A DNA stretch of 64,000 bases, from positions 70,986,177 to 71,050,176 of the forward strand of contig NC_080582.1 of the NCBI RefSeq assembly GCF_029962835.1, read 5' to 3'. The notes below the pieces were generated by a model. That model had not been told where the DNA came from, searched no databases, and saw only the letters and a program-made list of their open reading frames with translations. Of this stretch, positions 46,901 to 57,825 are shown one piece after another. Numbering within the stretch: the first letter of the stretch is position 1; the number at the start of each line of letters is the position of its first letter. The DNA comes from Magnolia sinica. Lineage: Eukaryota > Streptophyta > Magnoliopsida > Magnoliales > Magnoliaceae. A program made the position numbers and the translations under genes.

Positions 46901-47082
46901 TATATTTAGTAGCAATTGATACTGCTTTATGACGTACTTATGCTTCATGCCTTGCTAAATCTCTCATTGTTTATGAGATCATCCAAATGTAATTAAAATA
47001 TGAAGCCTATTAGGGCATCCATGGCACCTGGGAATTCGGGAGCCGAGTTCCTACACGGCCCCTGAAAACCCGGGGTGTTACA
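43919..47082 (+). mobile_element. Element D: solo-LTR-like element (3.16 kb)
   Basis: It starts TGTAACGTCCTGGATTTTC and ends GAAAACCCGGGGTGTTACA, so the two ends are imperfect inverted complements over about 19 bp. A TTATAAAAAGG TATA box lies at about 44966, followed by a GA-rich leader and GT-rich DNA, fitting U3-R-U5 order. No coding domain is seen. No matching TSD was found (TGAAT left, GAAGT right), so one edge may have changed. Confidence 0.68.
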
Positions 47083-47690
47083 GAAGTAAAGCCAAGTGTT
47101 GAATATTTTCTTTTACCTACTTAAAACCTCTGGCTCTATGAAGTAAAGTTTGGCATTTCATTTCATTTATTTCATTGTTGTTTTATTTGCCTACCTGAAG
47201 CTACTTGGATTTACAAAGTAAGTCTAGTTTGCATTTCATTTTATTTAATATTTTTTTACTTTATTTGCCCACTCGGGCCAATTAGGCTCAGCGATGTAAG
47301 GCTACATAGTTTCCTTTTTTCTATTTTTGTACGTCTGGCCCTTATGGGTTATGTAAATCACGACCAAATATAAATTGCCAAACTTCTACCAAATCCCTCG
47401 AAAAATTGTAAAATCTTATAAAGTAGAAATCACACGTTATGCAAGTGAAAATTGGTGCCTAATCCCTTCCCTTTTTTTTTCACCGAGGCCCTTGTTCGGA
47501 ATTTACAATCACAAACCAATCATATGAGTTAATTGAGTTGGGAAATCATGAGATTTTCGACCCTTAAGTGATTCTACCGTTTCTAGCCAGCTGAAGATTT
47601 TAAGCTTCATTTGGCTAGTGGCGACTCCAAACCAAATACATTTCTACACCTGAATCAATATTATACTCTGGTGGCACCAACAAATCAAGA
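47083..47690 (+). mobile_element. Tat-type LTR fragment, right part
   Basis: GGTGCCTAATCCCTTCCC, then ACCGAGGCCCTTGTTCGGAA, and finally GGCTAGTGGCGACTCCA (about 47613-47629). All match, in the same order, the minus strand of the LTR at 48584-49996. This copy therefore points opposite to the Tat-like element next door. Confidence 0.65.
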
Positions 47691-47735
47691 TAAAGACAAG
47701 GAAGTGAGGGCACCGCTCACATGGGGTGCATTCAT

Positions 47736-47804
47736 AGTTGTTTTTCTAGATAAATAGCTTAAGTTGAGTCCTACTCACCACCCACAATAAAGAATGTGGC
47801 TTCA
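47736..47804 (+). pseudogene. 69-bp NLR scrap (NB-ARC, around RNBS-B)
   Basis: It aligns with 35205-35275 of the intact NLR, the codons for AFPDKNKGSRVLLTTRNREVA. It contains an exact 18-base match, GAGTCCTACTCACCACCC. Nearly all differences are C-to-T or G-to-A, and one turns the arginine codon CGA into TGA. It is followed at once by a hairpin-family segment. I infer the remains of another lost NLR. Confidence 0.6.
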
Positions 47805-48583
47805 TTTTTTGGGTTCATGCCCTAAAATGAGCTGGCAAAGCAGATGGATGATACAGATATAAAACATATACATCATAGTAGGCCCCACAATCATGAATCC
47901 TCCATCCTCAGTGGATTAGGTGGGTCATGAAAAGTGAAATAATTAAGAGTGGATAACCACCAATGACACCTTGTCTGTTCATGGAGCCACCGAAATGTGC
48001 TTCAGACATTCGACCTGCACAAGGGGCCCCATAAAATGATCTTAGATATAGAGTAATAGGTGCATGGATTAAGAGAAGAGACCACCACCTTCTTTTAAAA
48101 AATAACCCTTCAATGAATAAGGAGAGAGAAATCTCTAAAAATGAGTGAAGAAAATTTAAATTATTGATAAGAAACTACTTATTAAACATATGATGTGCTT
48201 TTGAAAACAAAACAAAACAAAACAAAAAAAAAAGCCCTAAATTCTCAATTTTACTTGAAATAGGGTACTTTTAGAATTAGTAAAAATTACTAAAAATAAA
48301 AATAATAATAATAAATAAAAATAAAAAGCATTTGATTTAACTAAAACTCATAATAACCCTTAGATGACTAAAACAAATATTATGGATTACAACTGGAGTA
48401 TTAAAACCATAAAAGTGGAAAAGAAATTAATAAAATATAATAAGGTTTAACTTAAAAACCTAATTGAAGCCCAAAATAATTGAATTTAAGAAGTTGTTTT
48501 GAAGTCGACTAGTAGTGTTATGTGATGTACAAAGGTAATATGTTAATCTTAACCATTGATTCACTATCTTGTCTATAGATCAT
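47805..48583. other. Hairpin-family fragment and AT-rich DNA
   Basis: A partial hairpin-family arm (47805-47905), then AT-rich sequence with A-rich runs at 48208-48235 and 48290-48330. No gene. Confidence 0.5.
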
Positions 48584-49996
48584 TGTAGACACTAAAAATC
48601 AGCACCCACGCTAATTGATATGTCTATGGTTTTTGGTGGGGGATGATTAAGCTGATTTGTAGATATTGGAGTCGCCACTAGCCAATTAATCTCAGAATCC
48701 CGCAGTCGGCTAGAACCCACGGAATACGTAAGGTTGGAAAAATCCAAAGACTCTCCTACCTTAGATTGACTCCTGGTCCGCGATCTGGGATTCCGAATAA
48801 GGGACCTCGGTTACAAAGAGGGAAGGTGTTAGGCACCCTCTCTACCCGTACGAACGTACAGTCTCTACTTAGTGTGGTAAAAAAATCTCAAGGGATGATG
48901 GATGTTGTGGTCAAGATGGGACTAGGCACACACGCAGATTTCTGATGTAGCAAGATCCGAGATTTTGGTAAGCCACAGACAATACGTCCAACGGTGTGTC
49001 TAAAAGGCGGATGAAAATGATGCTTATGTAAAGAGGTAAGAGAAATGGACTAGATCACTAGAAATTTCTAATGTGATAGGATCCGATGTACGACAAGTCA
49101 CAGATCATACGTTCACTAGAGATCTAGAAAAGCAAGGGGGTTGAGAAGTGAATAGATGTCATGATGAATGCTTGTATGTAAAATGAATAGATCTTTAGCT
49201 CGATCTTAAGTAGGTTAAGACATGGACTGCACCATGATCAATCCGGGCTAGGCTTGTAGGGTTAAAAAGGTCGGGATGAGGCTAAGGGGATAGCTGAAAA
49301 ATCTGGACTTGGAGGCTTCAGAGCTCCTCCTTACTCTCAATCTCTTCCTCCCTCTCTCCCTTTCTCTCTCACTTAAGCTTGGAAATGAGAAGTGGATGCT
49401 TGAAATGTGAAGAGGAAAGGGCTATTTATAGCCTTCTCCAATGGTCTTTTGGTAATTTTTGGGTTTGAGGAGGGTAAATGCTAATGTGGCAGGTGGTGAT
49501 TTGTTGGGGAGAGAGACGCCTTGTGGCGCACTCTTATTGGTTATTGGGATTGGTAAAATGGTAAATAAGCTTGAATAGGGGGTTAATTTTGTGAGAAAGT
49601 TGACTTTTGGAGCTGGGACAGCTGTCCTCAGAGGTTCACATGCAGACCGCGAGCGGTGGCCATCGAAGTACCGCTGACGGTAGTCCAACTACCACCCGGG
49701 CCGGGCTCACACGTGTGGTCCTCGTGTGGCGTGCTAGTTTGTCTGGTGGTCCCTTTTTCAGGTTTTTGGCTTGTCCAAGTGTATTTCTGGGTTGACATGG
49801 CTTAAATAGGTCCTAAATTTGGGACTTATGGCTAGGTTTGGGATGTTCCAAGGGCTTGGATTAGGGTTTCGGTTTAAGGCTAGGGTTTGGGTTAGGGCTA
49901 GGTTAATGTTGGGATTAGGGTTTGGTTTAGGATAAGATCATGGTTCCTGGATTGTCTTAGCCTTCTCAAGATATTTGCCTAAGTGGGGTGTCTACA
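48584..49996 (-). repeat. Tat/Ogre-like 3' LTR (1.41 kb)
   Basis: Minus strand TGTAGACACCCC...TAGTGTCTACA. It contains GGTGCCTAACACCTTCCC and GGCTAGTGGCGACTCCA near its 3' end, shared with the LTR fragment at 47083-47690. Its first ~190 bases contain degenerate CCCTAAACC-like words (49858-49925) and are repeated at 56936-57123 and 60276-60463. Confidence 0.8.
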
Positions 49997-50011
49997 GATG
50001 CCCCTCTTTGG
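49997..50011 (-). promoter_or_regulatory. Polypurine tract
   Basis: The minus strand reads CCAAAGAGGGGCATC directly before the LTR start TGTAGACACC. This fixes the element orientation as minus and identifies 48584-49996 as its 3' LTR. Confidence 0.75.
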
Positions 50012-52015
50012 CCTAGGTTGTAAGCAACCGAGCGCCAAAGCGAGTGGACAACCTACCCTTTTGGTTGGAAAAGGGTAGTGATTCGAACTTATTGCCTGCC
50101 ATTGTATCATTATTAGTGGACTGTTTGGAAAGAGATGACTTGCACATATCATGAGGGTTGAGGAAAACGTTGTGATTGTCCCCTGCGCATTTGTCGCGGC
50201 TTTACGGGTCACCATTCACAACCTTTTCACATCAAATTAATATAGCATTGGAGAGTAAGTCTAAAAAGTAAGGGCCTCTGCACATTCGTCGCGGCTTTAC
50301 AAGGATTCCCATATTGTTTGGTCTATCATTCCTTTGCTACGTAATCACCTTAGGAGTATTCGATCCATTTGATCGTCAAAGTCGTTAGCTGCCCTGCGCA
50401 TTGGTGCGGCCTTACAGGGAACTCACTACGCTGACTTGGACTCGATCAAATTTTACAAATATCCCGGACTAGGTATGTATAGGTAATTCTTTGTCATGCA
50501 GTTTACTGATTCTGATGCTTTGGTTATAATGGATTGTTGTCACTTTGAGTTTGATTTTTCTTCCCAAAGGTAGATCTAATCATTTTTTACTAGCATTCGT
50601 ACGACTGTCCAGATATATAGATCGGGCCAATCGTACATGTATCATGTACGGATTTGATCATCCTCCAGAGAACTGGGAGAGATCGAATCTTATTTCGTTG
50701 TTTGCACTAACTGCAACTAGAGAATATAGAAGATTCATCAGTGTACTGCGTGTCGCGTGCGTTTTTTGAAAGTTTTTGTTTGAAATCTAATCTCTTTGGA
50801 TCTAGACTCCTTAGAGATTTTATTTGAAAATATTTTTAGATTTTTAAAAAATATCCGTTTGATCTCGCGGGTTGGCATCGTCGCTCAGTTTTTATTTTTG
50901 TAGAAAAGTCAGATAGCCCCCACTAATGAATTAGTGGGGCTAATGGTTTTGAAAATTTTCTCCTTTTTTGTTGGATTTTTGGAGATGTCCATCTGATCTT
51001 ATGGGTGGTTGAGATCGTCCTTTTTTTATTGATTAATAGATGACCTCTACTAATAGATTAATGGGGCATTTTATTATTATTATTATTATTATCATTTTTT
51101 ATTTTTATTTTTTATTTTTTTATTATTTTTTTGATATATTTCCACTAATTTGAAAGACATGCTTTAATTGAGATCCTCAATTTCTCGTGAGAAATTGAAC
51201 TTGTCACGAGATTTTGCGAAGATTTTTTTTTTTTGTCTTTTTGTGAGGTTATTACCCAATGGACAAAGAGGAAATCCGGTTGCTTCAACTCACCCTAGGG
51301 GACAGGCCCGCTGCCCCATGCTACTTTTGGTGGGGCGGCAATCCGACTACCGCCGGTCCGTCAGATGGACCACTGGTCCGTTGTATGCACCAGTTCGACC
51401 AATGACTGCTCTTCCCTTTTTTGAATTCAATTCTTGGGACATCCAAGGACTCCATTGTGGTCCCCGGAAGCTATTTTTGGTGGAGTTTTCTTGATTTTTG
51501 GCTTTTGTATTTTCTTCCTTCTCATATTTTCAGGTGATCTAACCATGTATTTGAAGCTTGAGGCCTTTTTTGCTAAATTCTGGGAGAAGACTTTGGTGGT
51601 TTTTTTTTTTTGGATCATAAGAGGCCATGATCATGACCAATGGTTTTTGTTACCAGATCCCAACCATTGGATCTCGTTGGACCTTTATTTTTGGACCATA
51701 GGAGTGACTGGATTTTTCTATTTTGTTCGTTTATTGCACATTTTGTATGTAAGAGTGGGGTGTGATAAGAAAGGAGCCCCACCTTTCATTTAGAAAGATC
51801 TCTCTTTTTTTTTAATGATCTGGACCGTTGGATGGGTGATTTGGGGTCCACTTGAGTGCTTTGATGGCCTAGATCCTGATGATTGGTCATTTTGTGGATG
51901 ATGGATGGATGGGATTTTTCAAGTGGGCCCCACATCATGACCTTGAAATGTCCAGATGCATTTATTTGAATGTGTTGCCTAAAAAAAGGATTTTTGAAGG
52001 TTGGCTTAAATGGGT
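50012..52015. other. Non-coding 3' region of the Tat-like element
   Basis: No gene seen. It includes T-rich stretches (51060-51130 with an ATT run) and a repeated CCTGCGCATT-GTCGCGGC-TTTAC phrase near 50183, 50278 and 50395. Confidence 0.55.
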
Positions 52016-52019
52016 GGTC

Positions 52020-52490
52020 TTTTGAGAATGGGCTTTGAAAAGCGGACCTTGGCATGGGCCTTATAGATTTTTGAAATGGACCTTGACATGGGCTTTTTCG
52101 AAATGGGCTTTGGACAATGGGCCTGGGCCTTTTTGAAATGGGCCTTGAGGTGGACTTGTTCGAAATGGGCATTGGACAATGGACCTTGAAATAGGCTTGG
52201 GCCTTTTGAAATGGGTTGTGGTCAATGGGCCTTGATATGGGCTTGGGCCCTTTTTTGAAATGGGCTTTGGTCAATGGGCCTGGAAATGGGCTTGGGCCTT
52301 TTTTGAAATGGGCTTTGGTCGATGGGCCTTGAAATGGGCTTGGGCCTTTTTTGAAATGGGCTTTGGTTAATGGGCCTTGAAATGGGCTTGGCCCTTTTTT
52401 GAAACGGGCTTTGGTCAATGGGTCTTAAAATGGGCTTTGGTCGATGGGCCTCGAAATGGGCTTGGGCCTTTTTTGAAATGATGAGGAGGA
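52020..52490. repeat. 48-bp minisatellite
   Basis: Eight to nine units of about 48 bp built from TTTTTTGAAATGGGCTTTGG and CAATGGGCCTTGAAATGGG words, with TTTTTTG positions near 52252, 52299, 52347, 52394 and 52470. Because the period is a multiple of three, the minus strand stays open as a 16-residue peptide repeat (KKGPSPFQGP type). Confidence 0.85.
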
Positions 52491-52519
52491 TACCTACCTA
52501 TGAACTTTGTTTGTGCAGC

Positions 52520-54022
52520 ATGCCCCGCCGTGGTAGGAACAAGGTTGGTCCTTGTCAGACGACCGATCCTTTCTATGTGCCTCGAGAGGACCGTCACCTC
52601 TCTAACGTGGCCCGGGAAGGCGGTGCGCCTGCGATCCTCAGGGGACGTGGGGTTAAGACACACTGGCCCGATTAGTTTCATGATCCGCAGCCTCCGTTCT
52701 TTTAGGTATTGGAGCGTACTTCTTTCGCCCACCTTTTTCGAGTTCGTCTGAGCAAGACGAACATGTCCCTTTTATCTGCCTTGACCAAACGGTGGCACCC
52801 TGAGACCCATACTTTTCAGTTGCCCTTTAGGGAGTGGGGCATCACTCCTTACGATATATATATGCAGTTGGGTCTTCGATATGACCGAGGGTCTATTCCT
52901 TTTGAGGAGGATCTTCCGGTACCTTCTAATGATGACTGGATGGAGCTGCTAGGGATGATGCCGGATGCCACAGAATTCTCCGGTCATCGATTCAAGCTGC
53001 TCTGGCTGTCTTCGAACTTTGCCAAGCGCATCCCCGAGACTGAGGCTACAGCTGTGGTGAAAGCCCGTGCCCTGATTTTGTACACAATGGGGGCGATGAT
53101 CTTCTGCCATGGGAACGAGCTTGTGAGTTCCCGCCTGTTAACGTTGGTGGCAGACATCACCTTCCCCACTCCATACAATTGGAATGCAGCTCTTTTTACT
53201 CATTTGTATGAAGGGTTAGACAAAGCCAGCCGTTGCATTAGCCGATCTCTGACTGGTTTTTATCCAGTCATTGAGGTACTTTCTTGATATCCCTTCTGCA
53301 GTATTCTCCCTGGGGATGATCCGGTGCGCCTTTTCTGATAGTGTTTATTTTGCAGGTCTGCTTTTTTGATCATTTTCCCCATCTAGCGCCCACTTTGATT
53401 GATCATTCGCCTCCATTTTCTTGCATGATGCTGTGGTACAAGGACAACCGTAGCTGTACACGCATGTTTTCTGATCTCGCCTGGAGGTCGAACATCGATG
53501 CCCTCGTCCCTGATGATGTGAGTGACTGTCTTACCCTGTGTTGCCCATGTGTTACTTTCTGCTTATCTTTTCGCCCTTGACTTTTCTCTTTTCCTGCAGT
53601 TTCGGACCAGGCCATATCTCCGATCGAACGCGGCACTTACTCCTGAAGCTCAGGAGGCTTTTCAGGCCTCACGGCGATGTCGTATTTTGGAGGATCCTCG
53701 CATGACGAAGTGGTATCTTAGAGAGAGACTCTTCTGGCAGCTAACTGGCAGTCCACTGGTTCCACTTAGTCCACTGTCTGGTCCATCTGATTGGAGGTCG
53801 GTGCCCGAGCAGGAGTTGGCTACTGCTTTGGAAGGCTTTGATGCCAGTGCCTTCGTCGATCCAGTGAGAGAGTACAGGTCCTGGTGCAAGCAGTACGGTA
53901 TCGGCTCGATTTTACAGCCTGGCTATGCTCTAGGTGATGGTGTGCGTTTCGCTGGAAGGGGAATTTTGGGGCCTCACTTTCGTCACAAGGATACAGATGA
54001 TTATCTCCTTGACGATGATTAG
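52520..54022 (+). pseudogene. Plant mobile domain (PMD, aminotransferase-like) gene, antisense within the Tat-like element
   Basis: Three exons with GT-AG introns, all phase 0: 52520-53275, 53356-53517, 53600-54022 (donors GTACTT and GTGAGT, acceptors TTTTGCAG and TTCCTGCAG). The PMD core is clear: LLSALTKRWHPETHTFQLPF, then ITPYDIYMQLGL, then ALILYTMGA. Exon 3 contains RTRPYLRSN and WYLRERLFWQLTG, matching the family's later RPY and RQFG-like region. Two in-frame TAG codons, at 52673 and 52703, interrupt exon 1; each is one C-to-T change from CAG. From ATG 52763 on it is open, about 365 residues. PMD proteins occur both as transposon passengers and as host genes (MAIN/MAIL type). Here it lies inside an LTR element, so transposon-borne is the better reading. 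Confidence 0.75.
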
Positions 54023-54526
54023 TTTCATTGTATCATGTGATCAGGCATCACTTAGCTGTGTAATCCTCTGTTTATATAAAATTTCAGTTGCTTATTGTTG
54101 CATTCCTGGATTGATCTTCATCATTTCCGTAATCTCATTCGGGCACTTGGATATATGTTTCACTGTCTGGGCCTCCTGGAGTGGACCCCACGCTGATTTT
54201 GCCGGAAAGTGGGCCTGGGCGGTAGTCGAACTACCGCCTGCTGACTTTTGCCCATTCTGTCTCTTATATCAGGTGCTGTAGTGATTCAAGGATGACATTA
54301 CCTGCAACGGTACTCCAAGTACCGCTAGCGGTAATTCGATTACCGCCTCCGTCCATCTTTTCTTCCAGCAAGCCCTCCTCTTCTCTATACATTCTCTTCC
54401 CCTTTTCCTGGTTATTCTTCTCTTGCTCAAATCATCCGATTATTCTTTTTGTCCCCTTCTCCTCTTTTTTGTCTCTTTTCTTTGTTCTCTTCTTCCCTTT
54501 GTCCTTTTCTCCCTTTTGTCTTTATT

Positions 54527-56896
54527 ATGGCTAGAAATGTTGCAGGTGTTGGTGGGTCCATAAATGGTGGAGAGGTTGGTGGAGCATCATCCTCTATTTA
54601 TGATGGTGAGGGATCATTTATGGATGGATTGATGGAGGTAGATAGTGGTGTAATGAGTTCTTTTAGGGAGATCAATGTCATTTATGACATGGATCCTTCC
54701 ACCATTAATGGGGGATATGAGGTTGGGTTGGATGGGATGGATAGGCTTGATAGGTTTGATGAGTTAGATGGACTTGATGGTTTTGATGGTTCCATGTTTG
54801 GTGGGCAATTGGGTGTGATTGGCATGGGTGGACCATCAAATGATGGAGATGGTGTTGGAGGGATGGTGGATGGTCCAAATTTTGGTGGGCCACTTTTGGG
54901 CATTGGGGATGATATGTTGACAGGAGTGGATGGTGTGGATGGGATGGATCGGGTCCAAATGGGTGGTGGGCCCCATCCTGGTGATTCAAGCGGTTTGGAT
55001 CTGACAGATGGTGAACTTCTTTCAGATGGCCTGAATCAGATATTTAGTATAGATTTCAGGGCAATGATGGGGTAGTCAGCTATTGTTGGGGATTAGGGTA
55101 TTGGTCCAGTCAGCCATTGGGATACTTTAGGTGTTGCTCCTCCTGGGGCATTTTCTTTCTAGACTGCTCCTGATGTGGCGGTTGTTGGAGATTCGGGTCC
55201 GCCTATTGCAGCTTTCCAGGATACTCTTCGAGATGCGATGGGGGAGTCAGGCTTTTTCCGACACCATGAGATTGACCTGTTGGATGAGGAAATGCCTATC
55301 TTTGATGATTCGCCTGTGGATCCTGGGTTCCAGATTGTGGAGGGCGTGCCTATCCAGACTTGTCGTTTGTAGCCACGAGACACCTGTTCTGAGAGACTAC
55401 ACCTTTGGATAGAGAGCTTGAGCAAGTCCGAGATCTTCGAGTTGGGCTCCTTGGGCTTCAGAGAGGTTCTTCACTTTCATCGAGTTCGTCTAGACTGGCG
55501 ACTGTTGAGTGCGGCTTCGTATGATTGGGTTCCAGCATTGAAACTTCCTTCAATGATCTGGAGCCGGGCCCATCAGTGGAGGAGTTTGCGCGCTTGTCTG
55601 GTCTCCCTCTTACCCGAGAGCCTTATGTTCCCTCGTCTGAGCCAGTTCGTCCCACCGATCTGATCTCCTGGTTTGGATTTCTCGTTACTCTTCCTACTGT
55701 AGAGGGTAAGGCTGGTGAGCTTTCGCTTGAGCTCCTGTACGATCATTGTTCTACTTATTGAGGAGGTCCTGGATCAGATCGTCAGCTTTAGTGTTGAATT
55801 CATCGATATTTTGTGTCTTGGCAGAGCTGCTTTTCTCGGACTAGCGGCAGTCATCGATAGCGATTTTACCGAACGTATTCCGCCGGGTTCTGTACCATAG
55901 GAGCATCACTTCTGTGGTATTGGCGGAGCTTTTCTTGGGTCTGACTAAGTGCTCACTCAGACACACTCGCGTCCTTTGGGGCTGTTGTTCATTTCTTCAA
56001 GTACTCTTTGCTCTGGTCATTTCCTTTGCTTTGTTTTCTGCTTGCAACTTGAGCTTGACTTGTGCCTTTTCCAGGTGTGGCTATGGGAGCATCTTTATAT
56101 AACCCTTTCGCCTGTGTGGCCCGATTCCCGTCATGACGATGTGCTTTTTGTATTAATTGATGGCCTTCCCCTTGATGCCGAGGCCACTGAGTTATTGTAT
56201 CGCCATATGCTTTCTCAGTTGCGAGGGTGGGAGATCAGTTGGGAGGCTCCCTGGCTCTGTCGTTCACCACTGATTTGTAGCGCCGCTCGCACTCCTTTAC
56301 TATTGTTGGGACTTCGGGGGTATTGCTCTTACCATCCTGTGCGCTTCCTCCGGCAGTTAGGCTTCTAGCAGGATATTCCAGATTTTGCCTTTTCTGGATT
56401 TGGGCATGCCCCTCTTCCTTCTGATTTGACTACTTTGAATAGATGAATCTGGATTTTCTAGCAGGGCTCCTTGGATGCGACAACTCTGGATCTTGAGTCA
56501 TGGGCTGCTCCTTTGGCCATAGTGTCGTATCAGTGATGGGTGGCAGAGCAGTCACTTTATCATCAGATCCCTGGCTGGCATTTGGAGGACGAGGCTACTG
56601 ATGAGGACATGGTGGGTGATTCCGCTTCATCCACTCCATGTGTTGACAATTCTTTCGAGGCCTTTAAGGAGCGACCTTTTATCGATCTGTCTTTCTTGTT
56701 GGCCACACATGGTCATCTGATCTCTAAGATTGATGTCCTTCATCACACATGTGAGGATATGGCTCGTCGATTGGCAGTGGGACGACGGTATGATGAGAGT
56801 ATGCTTGTGGCACACCACCTGGAGAGGGATGAGGCTTTCTACCTGCGCATGGAGATAGAGAGGCTTAGGCAGAGATTGTTGATGTACGAGGGATAG
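54527..56896 (+). pseudogene. Second antisense gene of the Tat-like element, PMD/DUF7745-like, decayed
   Basis: ATG at 54527 opens a 183-residue Gly/Asp-rich, low-complexity segment. The same frame continues through three TAG stops (55073, about 55094, about 55160) to 55372. A domain resembling plant PMD/DUF7745 proteins follows in two frames: LGFREVLHFHRVRLDWRLLSA, then, after a frameshift near 55540, SFNDLEPGPSVEEFARLSGLP. A later exon (from 56075, after CCTTTTCCAG) has VWLWEHLYITLSPVW and LGLRGYCSYHPVRFLRQLG. The last exon (about 56466-56896) ends in a coiled-coil-like stretch (YLRMEIERLRQRLL), with a TGA at 56535. It is probably non-functional. The exact domain family is a guess from pattern. 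Confidence 0.55.
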
Positions 56897-56935
56897 AAGC
56901 TTACCTGGGGTCCGTGGTTCTGATCAGCTCGAATA

Positions 56936-57123
56936 GGTCCTAAATTTGGGACTTCTAGCTAGGTTTGGGAGGTTCCAAGGGCTTAGATCAGGGTTTCGGG
57001 TTAAGGCTAGGGTTTGGGTTAGGGCTTAGTTAATGCTGGGATTAGGGTTTGGTTTAGGATATGATCATGGTTCCTAGATTTTCTTAGCCTTCTCAAGATA
57101 TTTGCCTGGGTGGGGTGTCTACA
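56936..57123 (-). repeat. Tat-like 5' LTR remnant
   Basis: It matches the terminal 190 bp of 48584-49996 (AATAGGTCCTAAATTTGGGA...GGGGTGTCTACA). Only the first part of the LTR is left; the deletion continues through gag and pol. Confidence 0.8.
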
Positions 57124-57823
57124 ATCATGATGACCATAAGTCTCGTGTGGACATGTCATCAATATCATTACTAATATGTGTGTATATCTTAAATCTTACA
57201 TGAGCCTACATTAAAAGATAGGATTCATTTGGTTGTCCTTGGAAACTTGAGATTGGACATGGTATTCACTATCATGCTATATGGATCTTATCATCATGTG
57301 TTCCAGGACCACCTAGAAGGTTGTAGGACAAACTCGTGATTCATATTAATCTTATGTGGTCATTTCATGTGAGGAAATTAATGACAAATCGAGATGGAGG
57401 GTTTCCGCCATCAGATTCAACAACGAGTCAATGTGCCTGTGCCCTACCCTACGTGGAAGTGTAGTATGCCATGGGAATGGGCTCATTTATTAGACCTATC
57501 GACACTTGTATTAGAGGATCAATTCGTCTCTATACCAAGAGACCTATCATACTTGGATTGTGATCAATGTGTATGTACTAGCTTAGAAATTATTAGACCT
57601 AATGAAGTGTAGGAGTTTAAGCTCCCAATTGATGTGCTTTGGCCCTCGTAGAGGCAATTAAAGTGGTTCATATGTGAATATTGTTTGATTCCATGCGTTG
57701 GGATACAGTTGAGGTTCATATGATCCAATAAGTGATCCCATCAAGATGTACATGTGAAATTCAATCTGACCATCAGATGCATCGTCACACATTAGTCTTG
57801 GGTTATTTTTGGACCTTGGGCTT
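57124..57823. other. Flank of the Tat-like element, no recognised gene
   Basis: A 72-codon open frame (57394-57612, MEGFRHQIQQRVNV...) is kept almost unchanged in the duplicate at 60732-60950. That follows from the recent duplication and is not evidence of coding. No domain is recognised. Confidence 0.5.
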
Positions 57824-57825
57824 TG

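Larger units (their letters stand above)
48584..57123 (-). mobile_element. Tat/Ogre-like LTR element lacking gag-pol, TSD ATCAT
   Basis: Exact ATCAT lies on both sides (48579-48583 and 57124-57128). Plus-strand ends are TGTAGACAC and GTGTCTACA. Read on the minus strand: a 5' LTR remnant (57123-56936), then sequence carrying antisense genes, then a 48-bp minisatellite, a polypurine tract, and the complete 3' LTR (49996-48584). The rest of the 5' LTR, the primer site, gag and pol are absent. Minisatellites upstream of the 3' LTR and extra antisense frames have been described in Tat-lineage Ty3/gypsy elements, which supports this placement. Confidence 0.8.
55971..57823 (+). repeat. Direct duplication, copy 1
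   Basis: Nearly identical to 59310-61161. It spans the end of the second antisense gene, the right end of the Tat-like element, and about 700 bp of flank. Because it crosses the element boundary, the duplication happened after the element inserted. Confidence 0.9.

Noticed and set aside
49858-49925. Interstitial telomeric repeat
   Set aside because: The words are irregular and are repeated as part of an LTR; no true TTTAGGG array is present.
51786-52418. 210-codon minus-strand open frame with peptide repeats
   Set aside because: It arises from a 48-bp minisatellite whose period is a multiple of three; no family or signal is recognised.
57394-57612. 72-codon frame conserved in the duplicate at 60732-60950
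   Set aside because: The whole 1.85-kb region is nearly identical, so conservation of this frame carries no coding information.
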